64,000 bases of DNA from Sulfitobacter sabulilitoris (GCF_005887615.1 NZ_VANS01000001.1:1351415-1415414); one strand, 5' to 3'; shown: positions 27,521-36,883, numbered from the stretch's first letter. Made by a program: numbers and translations. The notes: a model not told the origin generated them from the sequence alone.

Positions 27521-28399
27521 TCAGTTGCTCATCGCGGCTGCCAGTTCGACAAAGCCGCCGTCTTCGCTGGCTGCGGCGATCCAGGCGTCGTATACCTCCT
27601 GGCTGACCACCTTGACGGTGATCGGCATGTAGGCGTGGTTCAGACCGCAAAGCTCGGAACACTGACCGAAGTAGATGCCTTCGCGCTCGGCCTTGAACCA
27701 CAGCTCTGCCAGACGTCCGGGCACCGCATCCTGCTTCACGCCAAAGGCGGGGATGGTCCACGAGTGGATCACGTCACCACCAGTGACCTGCATGACCACG
27801 GTTTTGTCCACGGGTACGACGACATAGGTGTCGGTCGCCAGCAGGAATTCGTCCTCGGAGTATCCGGCGGCCTCAAGCTGCGCGATGACCTCGGGCGATT
27901 TCATGTTGCTGCCGCCGGTCGCCGGTGCGCCGATCATATAGCTGGAGAATTCGACACCGTCATCGACATACTCGTAATCCCAGTACCACTGGTAGCCGGT
28001 GACCTTGATCGTCAGATCCGCTTCGGGGATTTCCTGCTGCTTGAACAGAATCGGCAGCGAAAACGCACCGATGAAGACCAGAATGACGATCGGCCCCACG
28101 GTCCAGGCGATCTCGACCGGGGTGTTGTGCGTGAAATTGGCTGCCTTCGGGTTCCGCTTGGCCGCGTAGCGGTAGCAGACCCACAGGATCAGCCCGGTGA
28201 CGAACAGGGTGATCAGCGTCATGATCACCAGCATCATGTCATCGAGCCACTGAAGGTCGCGCGCCAGTTCGGTCACGGCCGTCTGGAAGCCCATTTCGCC
28301 GTCCGTCGGACGACCGATGATTTCAAGATTGTCCTGAGCAAACGCCGAAGTGGCGGCAAACATTGCCCCGAGGCCCGAAAGAGAGAAAAGAGTTTTCAT
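27521..28399 (-). CDS. ctaC: Cytochrome c oxidase subunit II
   Basis: A 292-residue subunit carrying the CuA centre. It has a signal peptide ([21 protein letters not shown]), two membrane helices (about residues 55-75 and 95-120) and a periplasmic cupredoxin domain. The CuA ligands are in [12 protein letters not shown] (two Cys, Glu, His, Met), with the remaining His in DVIHSW. It is the first gene of the oxidase operon and divergent from tldD. I chose the ATG at 28399 because it starts the signal peptide directly. Confidence 0.97.
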   Translation of the reverse strand: MKTLFSLSGLGAMFAATSAFAQDNLEIIGRPTDGEMGFQTAVTELARDLQWLDDMMLVIMTLITLFVTGLILWVCYRYAAKRNPKAANFTHNTPVEIAWTVGPIVILVFIGAFSLPILFKQQEIPEADLTIKVTGYQWYWDYEYVDDGVEFSSYMIGAPATGGSNMKSPEVIAQLEAAGYSEDEFLLATDTYVVVPVDKTVVMQVTGGDVIHSWTIPAFGVKQDAVPGRLAELWFKAEREGIYFGQCSELCGLNHAYMPITVKVVSQEVYDAWIAAASEDGGFVELAAAMSN

Positions 28400-28584
28400 G
28401 TGTCGTCCTGATCTTGTGATCACTGTTGCGCAAGGGAACAGAGCCGCCTCACGGGGCGCTGCCGTTGTAATCTGCGAGCTTACAATCATATTCTAAGCCC
28501 AAGATAAAGGCTTCAGCTTGCGTCAAACGGACGCTTGTACCGTTTTCCCCGCCTTTGGCCCCGCAAAAAACGAGGACACGATCA

Positions 28585-30006
28585 ATGACCGACGCCCCCT
28601 TTTCGCCCCTGGGCGATACGCTCGACCGCGACGCGACCCTGACGCTCCTGCGCGCGGCCACCGATGGTGCCGACGACGGGGAGCTGTTTTTCGAACGCCG
28701 CCGCTCGGAGGGGCTGATGTTCGACGACGGCCGCCTGAAGACAGCGAGCTATGACGCCTCGGAGGGATTCGGCCTGCGCGCCGTGCGGGGCGAGGTCACG
28801 GGCTATGCCCATGCGACCGAGTTATCCCATGCCGCCTTGACGCGCGCCGCCGAAACCGCCCGGCTGGCCGTGGGCGACGGCGGCGGCACATGGAGCGATG
28901 CGCCCGCTCGGACCAATACCCGGCTCTACACCGACGTGGACCCGATCGCCGGCGCGCCCTTTCCCGTCAAGGTCGAGACATTGCGCGAGATCGACGCCTT
29001 CGCGCGCGGCCTCGATTCCCGCGTGGTGCAGGTGTCGGCCTCGATTGCCGCATCGGTGCAGGAGATCGAGATTCTGCGCCCCGACGGGATGGTGGTGCGC
29101 GATGTGCGCCCGATGACCCGCGTCAACGTGTCCGTCATCGTCGACCAGGGCGGTCGGCGCGAAAGCGGATCGGCCGGCGGCGGCGGGCGCGTGGGCCTCG
29201 ACGGGCTTCTGGATCCCGCCAACTGGCAGGCCAAGACGCGCGAAGCGCTGCGAATCGCCGTCGTGAACCTTGACGCCGTGGCCGCGCCCGCCGGCGTGAT
29301 GGACGTGGTGCTTGGCCCCGGCTGGCCCGGCATCCTGCTGCACGAGGCGATCGGCCACGGGCTGGAGGGCGATTTCAACCGCAAGGGCAGCTCCGCCTTT
29401 GCCGGACTCATGGGCCAGCGGATCGCGTCATCCGGGGTGACGGTGCTTGACGATGGCACGATCCCCGACCGGCGCGGATCGATCACCATCGACGACGAAG
29501 GCACGCCCTCGGGCAAGAACACCCTGATCGAGGACGGGATCCTCGTGGGGTACATGCAGGACCGCCAGAATGCGCGGCTGATGGGTGTGGCGCCCACCGG
29601 CAACGGACGGCGGCAAAGCTATGCCCATGCGCCGATGCCGCGCATGACCAACACCTACATGCTGGGCGGTGACGTGGCGCCCGGAGATATCGTGGCCGAT
29701 CTGCGGGACGGCATCTATGCCGTGGGCTTTGGCGGCGGTCAGGTCGATATCACCAATGGCAAGTTCGTGTTCTCGTGCACCGAGGCGTACCGCGTGCAGG
29801 ACGGCGTCGTGGGGGCTCCGGTCAAGGGCGCCACGCTGATCGGCGACGGCGCCACCGCGCTGCAGAAAATCCGCGCCATCGGTAACGATATGGCGCTTGA
29901 TCCCGGCATGGGAAATTGCGGCAAGGCGGGCCAGTGGGTGCCTGTGGGCGTGGGCCAGCCGACGCTGCTGATCGGCGGGCTGACCGTTGGCGGATCGGCG
30001 GCCTGA
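28585..30006 (+). CDS. tldD: Metalloprotease TldD
   Basis: A 473-residue subunit of the TldD/TldE protease. The catalytic zinc motif HExxxH reads HEAIGH at residues 253-258. Members process modified peptides such as microcins and degrade unfolded peptides; TldE (PmbA) is not in this window. The ATG at 28585 has GAGG about ten bases upstream. It is transcribed away from ctaC. Confidence 0.95.
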   Translation: MTDAPFSPLGDTLDRDATLTLLRAATDGADDGELFFERRRSEGLMFDDGRLKTASYDASEGFGLRAVRGEVTGYAHATELSHAALTRAAETARLAVGDGGGTWSDAPARTNTRLYTDVDPIAGAPFPVKVETLREIDAFARGLDSRVVQVSASIAASVQEIEILRPDGMVVRDVRPMTRVNVSVIVDQGGRRESGSAGGGGRVGLDGLLDPANWQAKTREALRIAVVNLDAVAAPAGVMDVVLGPGWPGILLHEAIGHGLEGDFNRKGSSAFAGLMGQRIASSGVTVLDDGTIPDRRGSITIDDEGTPSGKNTLIEDGILVGYMQDRQNARLMGVAPTGNGRRQSYAHAPMPRMTNTYMLGGDVAPGDIVADLRDGIYAVGFGGGQVDITNGKFVFSCTEAYRVQDGVVGAPVKGATLIGDGATALQKIRAIGNDMALDPGMGNCGKAGQWVPVGVGQPTLLIGGLTVGGSAA

Positions 30007-30017
30007 AGTTAACGTCA

Positions 30018-30046
30018 CCGCGCGGATTTAGGCGAAATCCGCGCGG
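30018..30046. terminator. Perfect 12-bp inverted repeat after tldD
   Basis: The arms CCGCGCGGATTT and AAATCCGCGCGG enclose a 5-nt loop, beginning 11 nt after the tldD stop. The stem is perfect and strong. No T-run follows on either strand, so it may be a processing or stability hairpin, or a Rho-dependent end, instead of a simple terminator. It separates tldD from dprA. Confidence 0.6.
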
Positions 30047-30062
30047 AACGATTCATCTGTTG

Positions 30063-30069
30063 TTAACCA
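30063..30069 (+). promoter_or_regulatory. Possible CtrA half-site upstream of dprA
   Basis: TTAACCA lies about 42 nt before the dprA start and matches the half-site (TTAAC/TTAACC) reported for CtrA-dependent genes in Rhodobacterales; CtrA controls dprA in Rhodobacter capsulatus. A weak -10-like CTATAC lies 8 nt downstream (30077-30082). No second TTAA occurs at the 7-nt spacing of a full CtrA box, and a 7-bp match can occur by chance. Confidence 0.3.
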
Positions 30070-30110
30070 GGCTGGCCTATACCTGATTCTGCAACGGACG
30101 GAGTATCGGG

Positions 30111-31271
30111 ATGACTGACAGGGACCTACATCCTTCTTCCACTCACCCCCCACTCCCACCCACCCCGGAAGATGACCAGTTCGCCCGGCTCCGTCTTTTG
30201 CGATCGCGCCGCGTCGGCGTCACCACCTACCACCGGCTGCTGGCCGAACATGGCACCGCGCAAAACGCGTTGGCCGCGCTGCCCGATGTTGCGCGGGCCG
30301 CCGGGGTGGAAACCTATGAAATTTGCCCCGAAGCCGTGGTTCAGGCGGAACTGAATGCCGCCCGCGCCGCCGGGGCGCGCCTGGTCATGCAGGGCACAGC
30401 GGCCTACCCCGCCCCGCTGAATGATCTGCCCGATGCGCCGCCCTTCCTCTGGGTGTTGGGCGATCCGGGGCTGTTGTCCCGGCCGATGATTTCGCTGGTG
30501 GGCGCGCGCAACGCATCGTCGCTCGGCACCCGCATGGCCAAGGGGCTGGCGCGCGATCTCGGCGCCGCGGGGTATGTCGTGGTGTCGGGCCTGGCGCGCG
30601 GGATCGATGCCGCCGCGCACCTGGCCGCGCTGCCCACCGGCACCATCGCGGTGCAGGCCGGCGGCGTCGATATAATGTATCCCGCAGAAAACACCGAGCT
30701 CGCCGCGAATATCGCAAAAACCGGCCTTCGCCTGTCGGAACAGCCGATGGGCGTGCAACCGATGGCGCGGCATTTTCCCAGCCGCAATCGCATCATTTCG
30801 GGCCTTGGCCGTGCCACCATCGTGGTCGAGGCCGCGGCGAAATCCGGCAGTCTGATCACCGCACGCGATGCGCTCGACCAGGGCCGGGACGTCATGGCGG
30901 TGCCGGGCCATCCTTTCGATGCGCGCGCGTCGGGATGCAACATGCTGATCCGCGACGGCGCCGTGCTGGTCCGCTCGGCGCAGGACGTTCTGGATGCGCT
31001 GGCCCCCCTGTCCGACCCGGCGGCCAAGGCCGACGCCCAACCGCTTTTGCCCCTGCCCGAGGCAAAGCCGCGCTCCGCGCGTGGCCTGCGCGATATCGCC
31101 GCCCTTCACCGGCAGATCCTGTCGCGGCTCGGCCCCTCTCCGGTCGCGGAGGATCAGTTGATCCGCGATCTGGCCGTGGCCCCCGCCGATGTGGCGCCGG
31201 CGCTCGTCGATCTTGAACTCGACGGTCGGATCACACGCCGTTCGGGCGGGTTGCTGGCGCGGGCCGACTGA
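30111..31271 (+). CDS. dprA: DNA processing protein DprA
   Basis: A 386-residue protein that loads RecA on incoming single-stranded DNA. The Rossmann core has SLVGARNASSLGT, VVVSGLARGIDAAAH and AGGVDIMYPAEN, then FPSRNRIISGLG and KSGSLITARDALDQGRDV, all diagnostic. The last 60 residues form a winged-helix domain. Residues 1-25 are Pro/Ser-rich linker. A GGAG site precedes the ATG. In Rhodobacterales it is needed for transformation and for receiving gene-transfer-agent DNA. Confidence 0.95.
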   Translation: MTDRDLHPSSTHPPLPPTPEDDQFARLRLLRSRRVGVTTYHRLLAEHGTAQNALAALPDVARAAGVETYEICPEAVVQAELNAARAAGARLVMQGTAAYPAPLNDLPDAPPFLWVLGDPGLLSRPMISLVGARNASSLGTRMAKGLARDLGAAGYVVVSGLARGIDAAAHLAALPTGTIAVQAGGVDIMYPAENTELAANIAKTGLRLSEQPMGVQPMARHFPSRNRIISGLGRATIVVEAAAKSGSLITARDALDQGRDVMAVPGHPFDARASGCNMLIRDGAVLVRSAQDVLDALAPLSDPAAKADAQPLLPLPEAKPRSARGLRDIAALHRQILSRLGPSPVAEDQLIRDLAVAPADVAPALVDLELDGRITRRSGGLLARAD

Positions 31272-31313
31272 CCCCCCGCACGGCCCCGATCCGACGTGAC
31301 CAAAGGACCTGCA

Positions 31314-31342
31314 TTGACAATTTTCCCTTGCACCCCACATGA
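31314..31342 (+). promoter_or_regulatory. Candidate promoter of topA
   Basis: A perfect -35 hexamer, TTGACA (31314-31319), is followed after 17 nt by ACATGA, a weak -10. It lies 50-78 nt upstream of the topA start and downstream of the dprA stop. The -35 match is strong and the -10 poor, so this is only a candidate. Confidence 0.4.
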
Positions 31343-31391
31343 GGCACCGCCATAGACGCAAGACATTTTACACCCAGAGGTGCCCGCATTT

Positions 31392-34007
31392 ATGCCCGTC
31401 GTAGTTGTCGAATCCCCCGCCAAAGCCAAGACGATCAACAGCTATCTCGGTGACAATTACACGGTTCTCGCCTCTTATGGCCATGTGCGCGACCTGCCTC
31501 CGAAGGACGGATCGGTCGACCCCGAGCATGACTTCGACATGCTTTGGGAAGTGGGCAGCGACAGCAAGAAACACGTCAAGGCAATCGCCGACGCGCTGAA
31601 GAACGACAATGAACTGATCCTCGCGACCGACCCCGACCGCGAGGGCGAGGCGATCAGCTGGCACCTTCAGCAGGCGCTGACCAAGCGCAAGTCGATCAAC
31701 AAGGACACGCCCGTCAGCCGGGTCGTGTTCAACGCGATCACCAAGACCGCCGTCACCGAAGCGATGAAAAACCCCAGGCAGGTCGACATGCCGCTGGTCG
31801 AGGCCTACCTGGCCCGGCGCGCGCTGGATTACCTGGTGGGCTTCAACCTGTCGCCGGTCTTGTGGCGCAAGCTGCCCGGCGCCAAATCGGCGGGCCGCGT
31901 GCAATCGGTGACCCTGCGCCTGATTGTCGAGCGCGAGATGGAAATCGAGGCGTTTCGCCCGCGCGAATACTGGACCGTCAAGGCGCTGCTGGCCACGCCG
32001 CGGGGACAGGAATTCGAGGCGCGCCTGACCATGCTGGCAGGCAAGAAGCTCGACCGGTTCGACATCGAGAACGGCACGCAGGCCGAAATAGCCGTGCAGG
32101 CCATCACCAGCCGCGACCTGAGCGTGGTGTCGGTCGAGGCCAAGCCCGCCAACCGCAACCCCTCCGCCCCCTTCATGACCTCGACCCTGCAACAGGAGGC
32201 GAGCCGCAAGTTCGGCATGGGCGCGCGCCAGGCCATGAGCACCGCGCAGCGCCTGTATGAAGCGGGCCACATCACCTACATGCGGACAGACGGCATCGAC
32301 ATGGCCCCCGAAGCGGTCACGGCGGCGCGCGACGCGATCAAGACGCTTTATGGCGACGATTACGTTCCCTCCAGCCCGCGGATCTACAAGAACAAGGCCA
32401 AGAACGCGCAGGAAGCGCACGAATGTATCCGCCCGACGGAAATGATGCTCAAACCCGAGGACCTAAAGACCTCCGACGCGGATCAGCGCAAGCTGTACGA
32501 TCTGATCTGGAAACGCACCCTGGCCTGCCAGATGGAATCGGCCCGGATGGAGCGGACCACCGTCGATATCGGCTCGAGGGACGAGCAGGTGCAGTTGCGC
32601 GCCACCGGCCAGGTCGTGTTGTTCGACGGGTTCCTCAAGGTCTACGAGGAAGGCCGCGACGATGTCGTGGTCGATGACGACGACAAGCGCCTGCCGCAGG
32701 TCGATCAGGGCGACAAGATGGACAAGCGCGCCGTCACGCCGGAACAGCATTTCACCCAGCCGCCGCCGCGCTATACGGAAGCGACGCTGGTCAAGCGGAT
32801 GGAAGAGCTTGGCATCGGCCGCCCCTCCACCTATGCCAGCATCGTCACCACGATCCAGGACCGCGAATACGTCCGCAAGGACAAGAATCGGCTGATCCCC
32901 GAGGACAAGGGCCGGTTGGTCACCGCCTTTCTCGAAAATTATTTCCGCAAATACGTGGGCTATGATTTCACCGCCGACCTGGAGGATCAGCTTGACCGCG
33001 TCAGCGCGGGCGATGCCGATTACAAGGAAGTGCTGCGGCGCTTCTGGCGCGACTTTTCGGCGGCCATCGCGGAAACCTCTGAACTGCGCATCACCGAGGT
33101 TCTGGAAAAGATCAACGACGTGCTCGAATCGCACCTGTTTCCGCCCACGGAGGATGGCAGCGACCCGCGGCTTTGCCCCAATTGCGGTGCCGGGCGGCTG
33201 TCGATGCGCACGGCGCGGTCGGGCGGCGCGTTCATCGGCTGTTCAAACTATCCCGAGTGCCGTTATACCCGGCCCTTCGGCCCGCCGGACCCCGAGGCCG
33301 AGGCCAGCGCGATCCCGCCGGAAGGCAAGCTTCTGGGCGAGGATCAGGGCGACGAGATTCGCGTTTTCAAGGGCCGCTTCGGCCCTTATGTGCAGCGCGG
33401 CGAAGTGACCGAAGAGACCAAGAAGCCGCCGCGTCAGTCGATCCCCAAGGATTGGCCGGCCGAGGAGTTGGACCTCGAGCGCGCCGTCATGCTGCTGTCG
33501 CTGCCGCGTCCCATCGGGCCGCATCCGGAGGACGGCGTGATGGTCTGGGCCAACATCGGGCGCTACGGACCCTATATCAAACACGCGGAATCGACCTCTG
33601 AACGGGGCGGCACCAATGCCAACCTCGAAAACATCGACGAGGTGTTCACCGTCGGCATGAACCGCGCGGTGCAGTTGCTGGCGGAAAAAGTGGCCAGCCG
33701 GGGCGGACGCGGCAAGGCCGCCAAGCCCATCCGCGAAATGGGCGAGCATCCCGACGAAGGGGGCGCGGTGAACATCATGGAGGGCAAATACGGGCCTTAC
33801 GTCAAGTGGGACAAGGTCAATGCGACCCTGCCCAAGGAGACCGACCCCGCCGCCGTGACGATGGAACAGGCGATCGAGTTGATAAACGAGAAGGCCGCCA
33901 AGAAGGGCAATCGCAAGAAGCCCGCGGCCAAGAAAGCGGCGCCGAAGAAAGCGACGACCAAGAAGGCGGCGGCCAAGAAAAAGCCGGCCGCCAAGAAAGC
34001 CGGCTGA
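31392..34007 (+). CDS. topA: DNA topoisomerase I
   Basis: An 871-residue type IA topoisomerase, which relaxes negative supercoils. Toprim domain: VVVESPAKAKTINSYLG at the N-terminus and ATDPDREGEAISWHL. The active-site Tyr lies in ITYMRTDG near residue 300. One C4 zinc finger (CPNCG then CSNYPEC) follows near residue 600, and then two topoisomerase C-terminal repeats (FGPYVQRG and YGPYVKWD). The last 35 residues are a Lys/Ala-rich tail. The ATG at 31392 gives the standard N-terminus. Probably essential. Confidence 0.96.
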   Translation: MPVVVVESPAKAKTINSYLGDNYTVLASYGHVRDLPPKDGSVDPEHDFDMLWEVGSDSKKHVKAIADALKNDNELILATDPDREGEAISWHLQQALTKRKSINKDTPVSRVVFNAITKTAVTEAMKNPRQVDMPLVEAYLARRALDYLVGFNLSPVLWRKLPGAKSAGRVQSVTLRLIVEREMEIEAFRPREYWTVKALLATPRGQEFEARLTMLAGKKLDRFDIENGTQAEIAVQAITSRDLSVVSVEAKPANRNPSAPFMTSTLQQEASRKFGMGARQAMSTAQRLYEAGHITYMRTDGIDMAPEAVTAARDAIKTLYGDDYVPSSPRIYKNKAKNAQEAHECIRPTEMMLKPEDLKTSDADQRKLYDLIWKRTLACQMESARMERTTVDIGSRDEQVQLRATGQVVLFDGFLKVYEEGRDDVVVDDDDKRLPQVDQGDKMDKRAVTPEQHFTQPPPRYTEATLVKRMEELGIGRPSTYASIVTTIQDREYVRKDKNRLIPEDKGRLVTAFLENYFRKYVGYDFTADLEDQLDRVSAGDADYKEVLRRFWRDFSAAIAETSELRITEVLEKINDVLESHLFPPTEDGSDPRLCPNCGAGRLSMRTARSGGAFIGCSNYPECRYTRPFGPPDPEAEASAIPPEGKLLGEDQGDEIRVFKGRFGPYVQRGEVTEETKKPPRQSIPKDWPAEELDLERAVMLLSLPRPIGPHPEDGVMVWANIGRYGPYIKHAESTSERGGTNANLENIDEVFTVGMNRAVQLLAEKVASRGGRGKAAKPIREMGEHPDEGGAVNIMEGKYGPYVKWDKVNATLPKETDPAAVTMEQAIELINEKAAKKGNRKKPAAKKAAPKKATTKKAAAKKKPAAKKAG

Positions 34008-34104
34008 CGGCAACGTCCGCCAAGGGGCTTTGCCAGCGGGCCTCGCGGGCGGCTTTGCCCGCGCGGCGCTTGTGGCGCGGCGTCGCATGCCGCCAATCTA
34101 CGGT

Positions 34105-34139
34105 TTGATTTGCTGCAACGCCGTTTTATATACAACGGC
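34105..34139 (+). promoter_or_regulatory. Candidate scoA promoter with palindromic operator
   Basis: A sigma70-like promoter, TTGATT (34105-34110), 16 nt, TATATA (34127-34132), lies about 95 nt before scoA. The -10 sits inside an inverted repeat, GCCGTT-N8-AACGGC (34120-34139). A protein bound there would block the promoter, as TetR- or GntR-like repressors do. The regulator is unknown and none is encoded alongside. Confidence 0.5.
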
Positions 34140-34229
34140 ATACACCTGCTTGCGGGGCCCGGGGCGCGATTGACAGCTTCCCCTGCCGTGGGCAAAGTTG
34201 CGCCAGTCAACCGGGGGATTAGGGACATC

Positions 34230-34925
34230 ATGAAGAAAGTTTTCGGATCAGCGCAGGACGCGCTCGATGGGCTGTTGCACGACGGCATGTTGATCGCAGC
34301 GGGCGGATTCGGCCTGTGCGGCATCCCCGAGCTTCTGCTGCAGGCGATAAAGGAGGCCGGGACCAAGGACCTGACCTTTGCATCGAACAACGCGGGCGTG
34401 GATGATTTTGGTATCGGCATCCTGTTGCAGACCAAGCAGGTCCGCAAGATGATCAGCTCCTACGTCGGCGAAAACAAGGAGTTCATGCGCCAGTATCTCG
34501 GTGGCGAACTTGAGCTTGAGTTCAATCCGCAGGGCACCCTGGCCGAACGGATGCGCGCGGGCGGATCGGGTATTCCGGGCTTTTACACCAAGACCGGCGT
34601 CGGCACCCAGATCGCCGAGGGCAAGGAGCACAAGGATTTCGACGGCGAGACCTATATCATGGAGCGCGGCATCGTGGCCGACCTGGCGATCGTCAAAGCC
34701 TGGAAGGCCGATGCCACCGGCAACCTGGTGTTTCGCAAGACGGCGCGCAATTTCAACCCGCCCGCCGCGATGTGCGGCAAGGTCTGCGTGGCGGAGGTCG
34801 AGGAAATCGTGCCCACGGGCAGCCTTGATCCCGACAGCATCCACCTGCCCGGCATCTATGTCCATCGCCTGATCCAGGGCGAACACGAAAAACGCATCGA
34901 ACAGCGCACGATTCGCGCCGCCTGA
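34230..34925 (+). CDS. scoA: 3-oxoacid CoA-transferase subunit A
   Basis: A 231-residue alpha subunit of a succinyl-CoA:3-ketoacid CoA transferase type enzyme. It starts MKKVFGSAQDALDGLL, then has IAAGGFGLCGIPELL, the conserved glycine loop, and AGGSGIPGFYTKTGVGT. It activates acetoacetate or a similar 3-oxoacid with succinyl-CoA. The beta subunit lies 1.05 kb downstream, separated from it by a LOV kinase gene, which is unusual since the two subunit genes normally adjoin. I chose the ATG at 34230; codons upstream do not look like this family. Confidence 0.93.
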   Translation: MKKVFGSAQDALDGLLHDGMLIAAGGFGLCGIPELLLQAIKEAGTKDLTFASNNAGVDDFGIGILLQTKQVRKMISSYVGENKEFMRQYLGGELELEFNPQGTLAERMRAGGSGIPGFYTKTGVGTQIAEGKEHKDFDGETYIMERGIVADLAIVKAWKADATGNLVFRKTARNFNPPAAMCGKVCVAEVEEIVPTGSLDPDSIHLPGIYVHRLIQGEHEKRIEQRTIRAA

Positions 34926-34936
34926 GGGCACCGGCC

Positions 34937-35962
34937 ATGGCAGACACACTGGAAGCTCCTTACGTAGACGACTCGTCGTTTGACGGGTTTGCACGCGCGC
35001 AGGTGGCCATGGTCGTGACGAACCCAAACCTGGACGACAATCCGATCGTCTACGTCAACCAGGCGTTCACACGCTCCACCGGCTATGCGCGCAGCGCGGT
35101 GATCGGCCACAACTGCCGGATGCTTCAGGGCGACGACACCGACAAGGCCGCCGTGGACCGACTGCGGCAGGGTATAGAGGCGCGACAGACCGTATCGGTC
35201 GATATCCTCAACTACCGTGCCAATGGTCAGGCTTTCATGAACCGGCTGGTGGTGGCCCCCCTGTTCGACACCAAAGGCGACGTTCAGTATTACGTCGGCA
35301 TCCAGAAGGAACTGGGACACGACGAACAAGACGCCTCTGTCGATGAAATAAACACGCAGCTTCTGGAAATCCAGGATCGGGTGCACAGCGATCTGGCGAT
35401 GGTGATCGGCATGATCCGCCGCCAAACCACCGCGACCTCGGTGCCCGAGGAATTCGCGGCGCTGACCCGGCGGATCGAAACGCTCCAGTTGCTCTACGAG
35501 GAAATGAAGCTGTCGGATTCGCAATCCAACCGGGACGTGATCCACATGGGCAGCTTCGTGTCGCGGCTGGCCTGTGCCATCGGCCATACCTGCGGGCGGT
35601 CGGGTATCCGGCTCAACATGCAGATCGAACCGCTCGATGTCCCGATCGAAACCGCGACCCGCGTCGGGCTCGTGGTCTCCGAATTGCTGACAAATGCGTT
35701 TCAGCACGCATTTGATCGCATCGACACTGGCCTTGTCGAAGTGCGCCTGTCACAACTGAGCGCAGGCGGTCTGAGACTGATCGTGTCCGATGACGGAATA
35801 GGAATTCCGTCGCGCATGGCCTGGCCCGACCCCGCAACCGTGGGCGGCCGCATTGTCACCGGCCTGATCGAAGGGCTGGAAGGCACGCTGCAACTGGGCC
35901 GAGGGGCGGCTGGCAGCTTTGTAACCATCGACGTGCCTGCGGGCGCCTCCATCACCGAATAG
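34937..35962 (+). CDS. LOV-domain sensor histidine kinase (blue-light receptor)
   Basis: A 341-residue soluble protein. Residues 20-125 form a LOV-type PAS domain: GHNCRMLQG with Cys60 as the FMN-adduct residue, NYRANGQAF with the FMN-contact Asn, and a closing VGIQ with the conserved Gln. Residues 135-340 form a histidine kinase of the HisKA_2/HWE-like type: [12 protein letters not shown] (N box, Asn253), DDGIGIP (G1, from residue 285) and [14 protein letters not shown] (G2). At the expected phosphoacceptor motif (HHRVKNNL in relatives) the sequence is QDRVHSDL, so the usual His is replaced and a His occurs at 150. It lies 11 nt after scoA and 11 nt before scoB. Confidence 0.88.
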   Translation: MADTLEAPYVDDSSFDGFARAQVAMVVTNPNLDDNPIVYVNQAFTRSTGYARSAVIGHNCRMLQGDDTDKAAVDRLRQGIEARQTVSVDILNYRANGQAFMNRLVVAPLFDTKGDVQYYVGIQKELGHDEQDASVDEINTQLLEIQDRVHSDLAMVIGMIRRQTTATSVPEEFAALTRRIETLQLLYEEMKLSDSQSNRDVIHMGSFVSRLACAIGHTCGRSGIRLNMQIEPLDVPIETATRVGLVVSELLTNAFQHAFDRIDTGLVEVRLSQLSAGGLRLIVSDDGIGIPSRMAWPDPATVGGRIVTGLIEGLEGTLQLGRGAAGSFVTIDVPAGASITE

Positions 35963-35973
35963 GAAGTTTGAAT

Positions 35974-36600
35974 ATGCCTTGGGATCGCAACCAGATGGCG
36001 GCGCGTGCCGCGCAGGAATTGCAGGACGGTTGGTACGTCAACCTCGGGATCGGCATTCCGACGCTCGTCAGCAATCACATCCCCGAAGGAATCGAAGTCA
36101 CGCTGCAATCGGAAAACGGCATGCTGGGCATGGGCCCCTTCCCGACCGAGGACGAGATCGACCCCGATCTGATCAACGCGGGCAAGCAGACGATCACCGA
36201 ATTGCCCCACACCGCCTATTTCGATTCCGCGCAGTCGTTCGGCATGATCCGCGGCGGCAAGATCGCGATGGCGATCCTCGGTGCGATGGAAGTGGCCGAG
36301 AACGGCGATCTGGCGAACTGGATGATTCCCGGCAAACTGGTCAAGGGCATGGGCGGCGCGATGGACCTTGTGGCCGGCGTGGGGCGCGTGGTCGTGGTGA
36401 TGGACCACACCAACAAGCACGGCGACAGCAAGGTGCTGCGCGAATGTTCGCTGCCGCTGACCGGGACGGGTGTGGTCGACCGGATCATCACGAACCTCGG
36501 CGTGCTGGATGTCGTCGAAGGGGGGCTGAGGATCGTCGAGACCGCCGATGGCGTGACAGAAGACGACCTGCGCGCCGCGACACAAGCCACAATTGTCTGA
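35974..36600 (+). CDS. scoB: 3-oxoacid CoA-transferase subunit B
   Basis: A 208-residue beta subunit. The catalytic Glu (Glu47), which forms the glutamyl-CoA intermediate, is in [29 protein letters not shown] and [20 protein letters not shown] are family motifs. The ATG at 35974 has AGGAAG seven bases upstream; a TTG at 35968 is an alternative. It pairs with scoA, beyond the LOV kinase gene, and its end overlaps a small GNAT gene. Confidence 0.94.
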   Translation: MPWDRNQMAARAAQELQDGWYVNLGIGIPTLVSNHIPEGIEVTLQSENGMLGMGPFPTEDEIDPDLINAGKQTITELPHTAYFDSAQSFGMIRGGKIAMAILGAMEVAENGDLANWMIPGKLVKGMGGAMDLVAGVGRVVVVMDHTNKHGDSKVLRECSLPLTGTGVVDRIITNLGVLDVVEGGLRIVETADGVTEDDLRAATQATIV

Positions 36601-36883
36601 CGACGCGATCACGCGCGACGTCGAGGGAAGCCGGGGCCGCTACGTGCTCGACCGGGGCGGCCACCTGGCCAGTCTGACCTACTCCATCCTGTCGTCGCAG
36701 ACGGTGATCGCCGATCACACGGACGTGCCCGAGGCCCTGCGCGGCAGCGGGGCCGGCCTGGCCTTGGTCGAGCGGCTGGTCTCGGACGCGCGTGCCGAAG
36801 GCTTCCGTATCGTTCCCCTGTGTCCCTTCGTCAACGCCGAGCGCCGAAAACACCCTGAATGGGCGGATGCGTTCAACGTCTGA
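36593..36883 (+). CDS. Small GNAT-like N-acetyltransferase (YjdJ/NATD1 type)
   Basis: A 96-residue protein of the COG2388 type: [10 protein letters not shown] at the start, [19 protein letters not shown] as the acetyl-CoA-binding segment, and [18 protein letters not shown] at the end. It must start with TTG at 36593, since no ATG lies in the early part of the frame, and this overlaps the scoB stop by 8 nt. Coupling to scoB translation is therefore likely. Substrates of this group are not known. Confidence 0.85.
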   Translation: MSDDAITRDVEGSRGRYVLDRGGHLASLTYSILSSQTVIADHTDVPEALRGSGAGLALVERLVSDARAEGFRIVPLCPFVNAERRKHPEWADAFNV

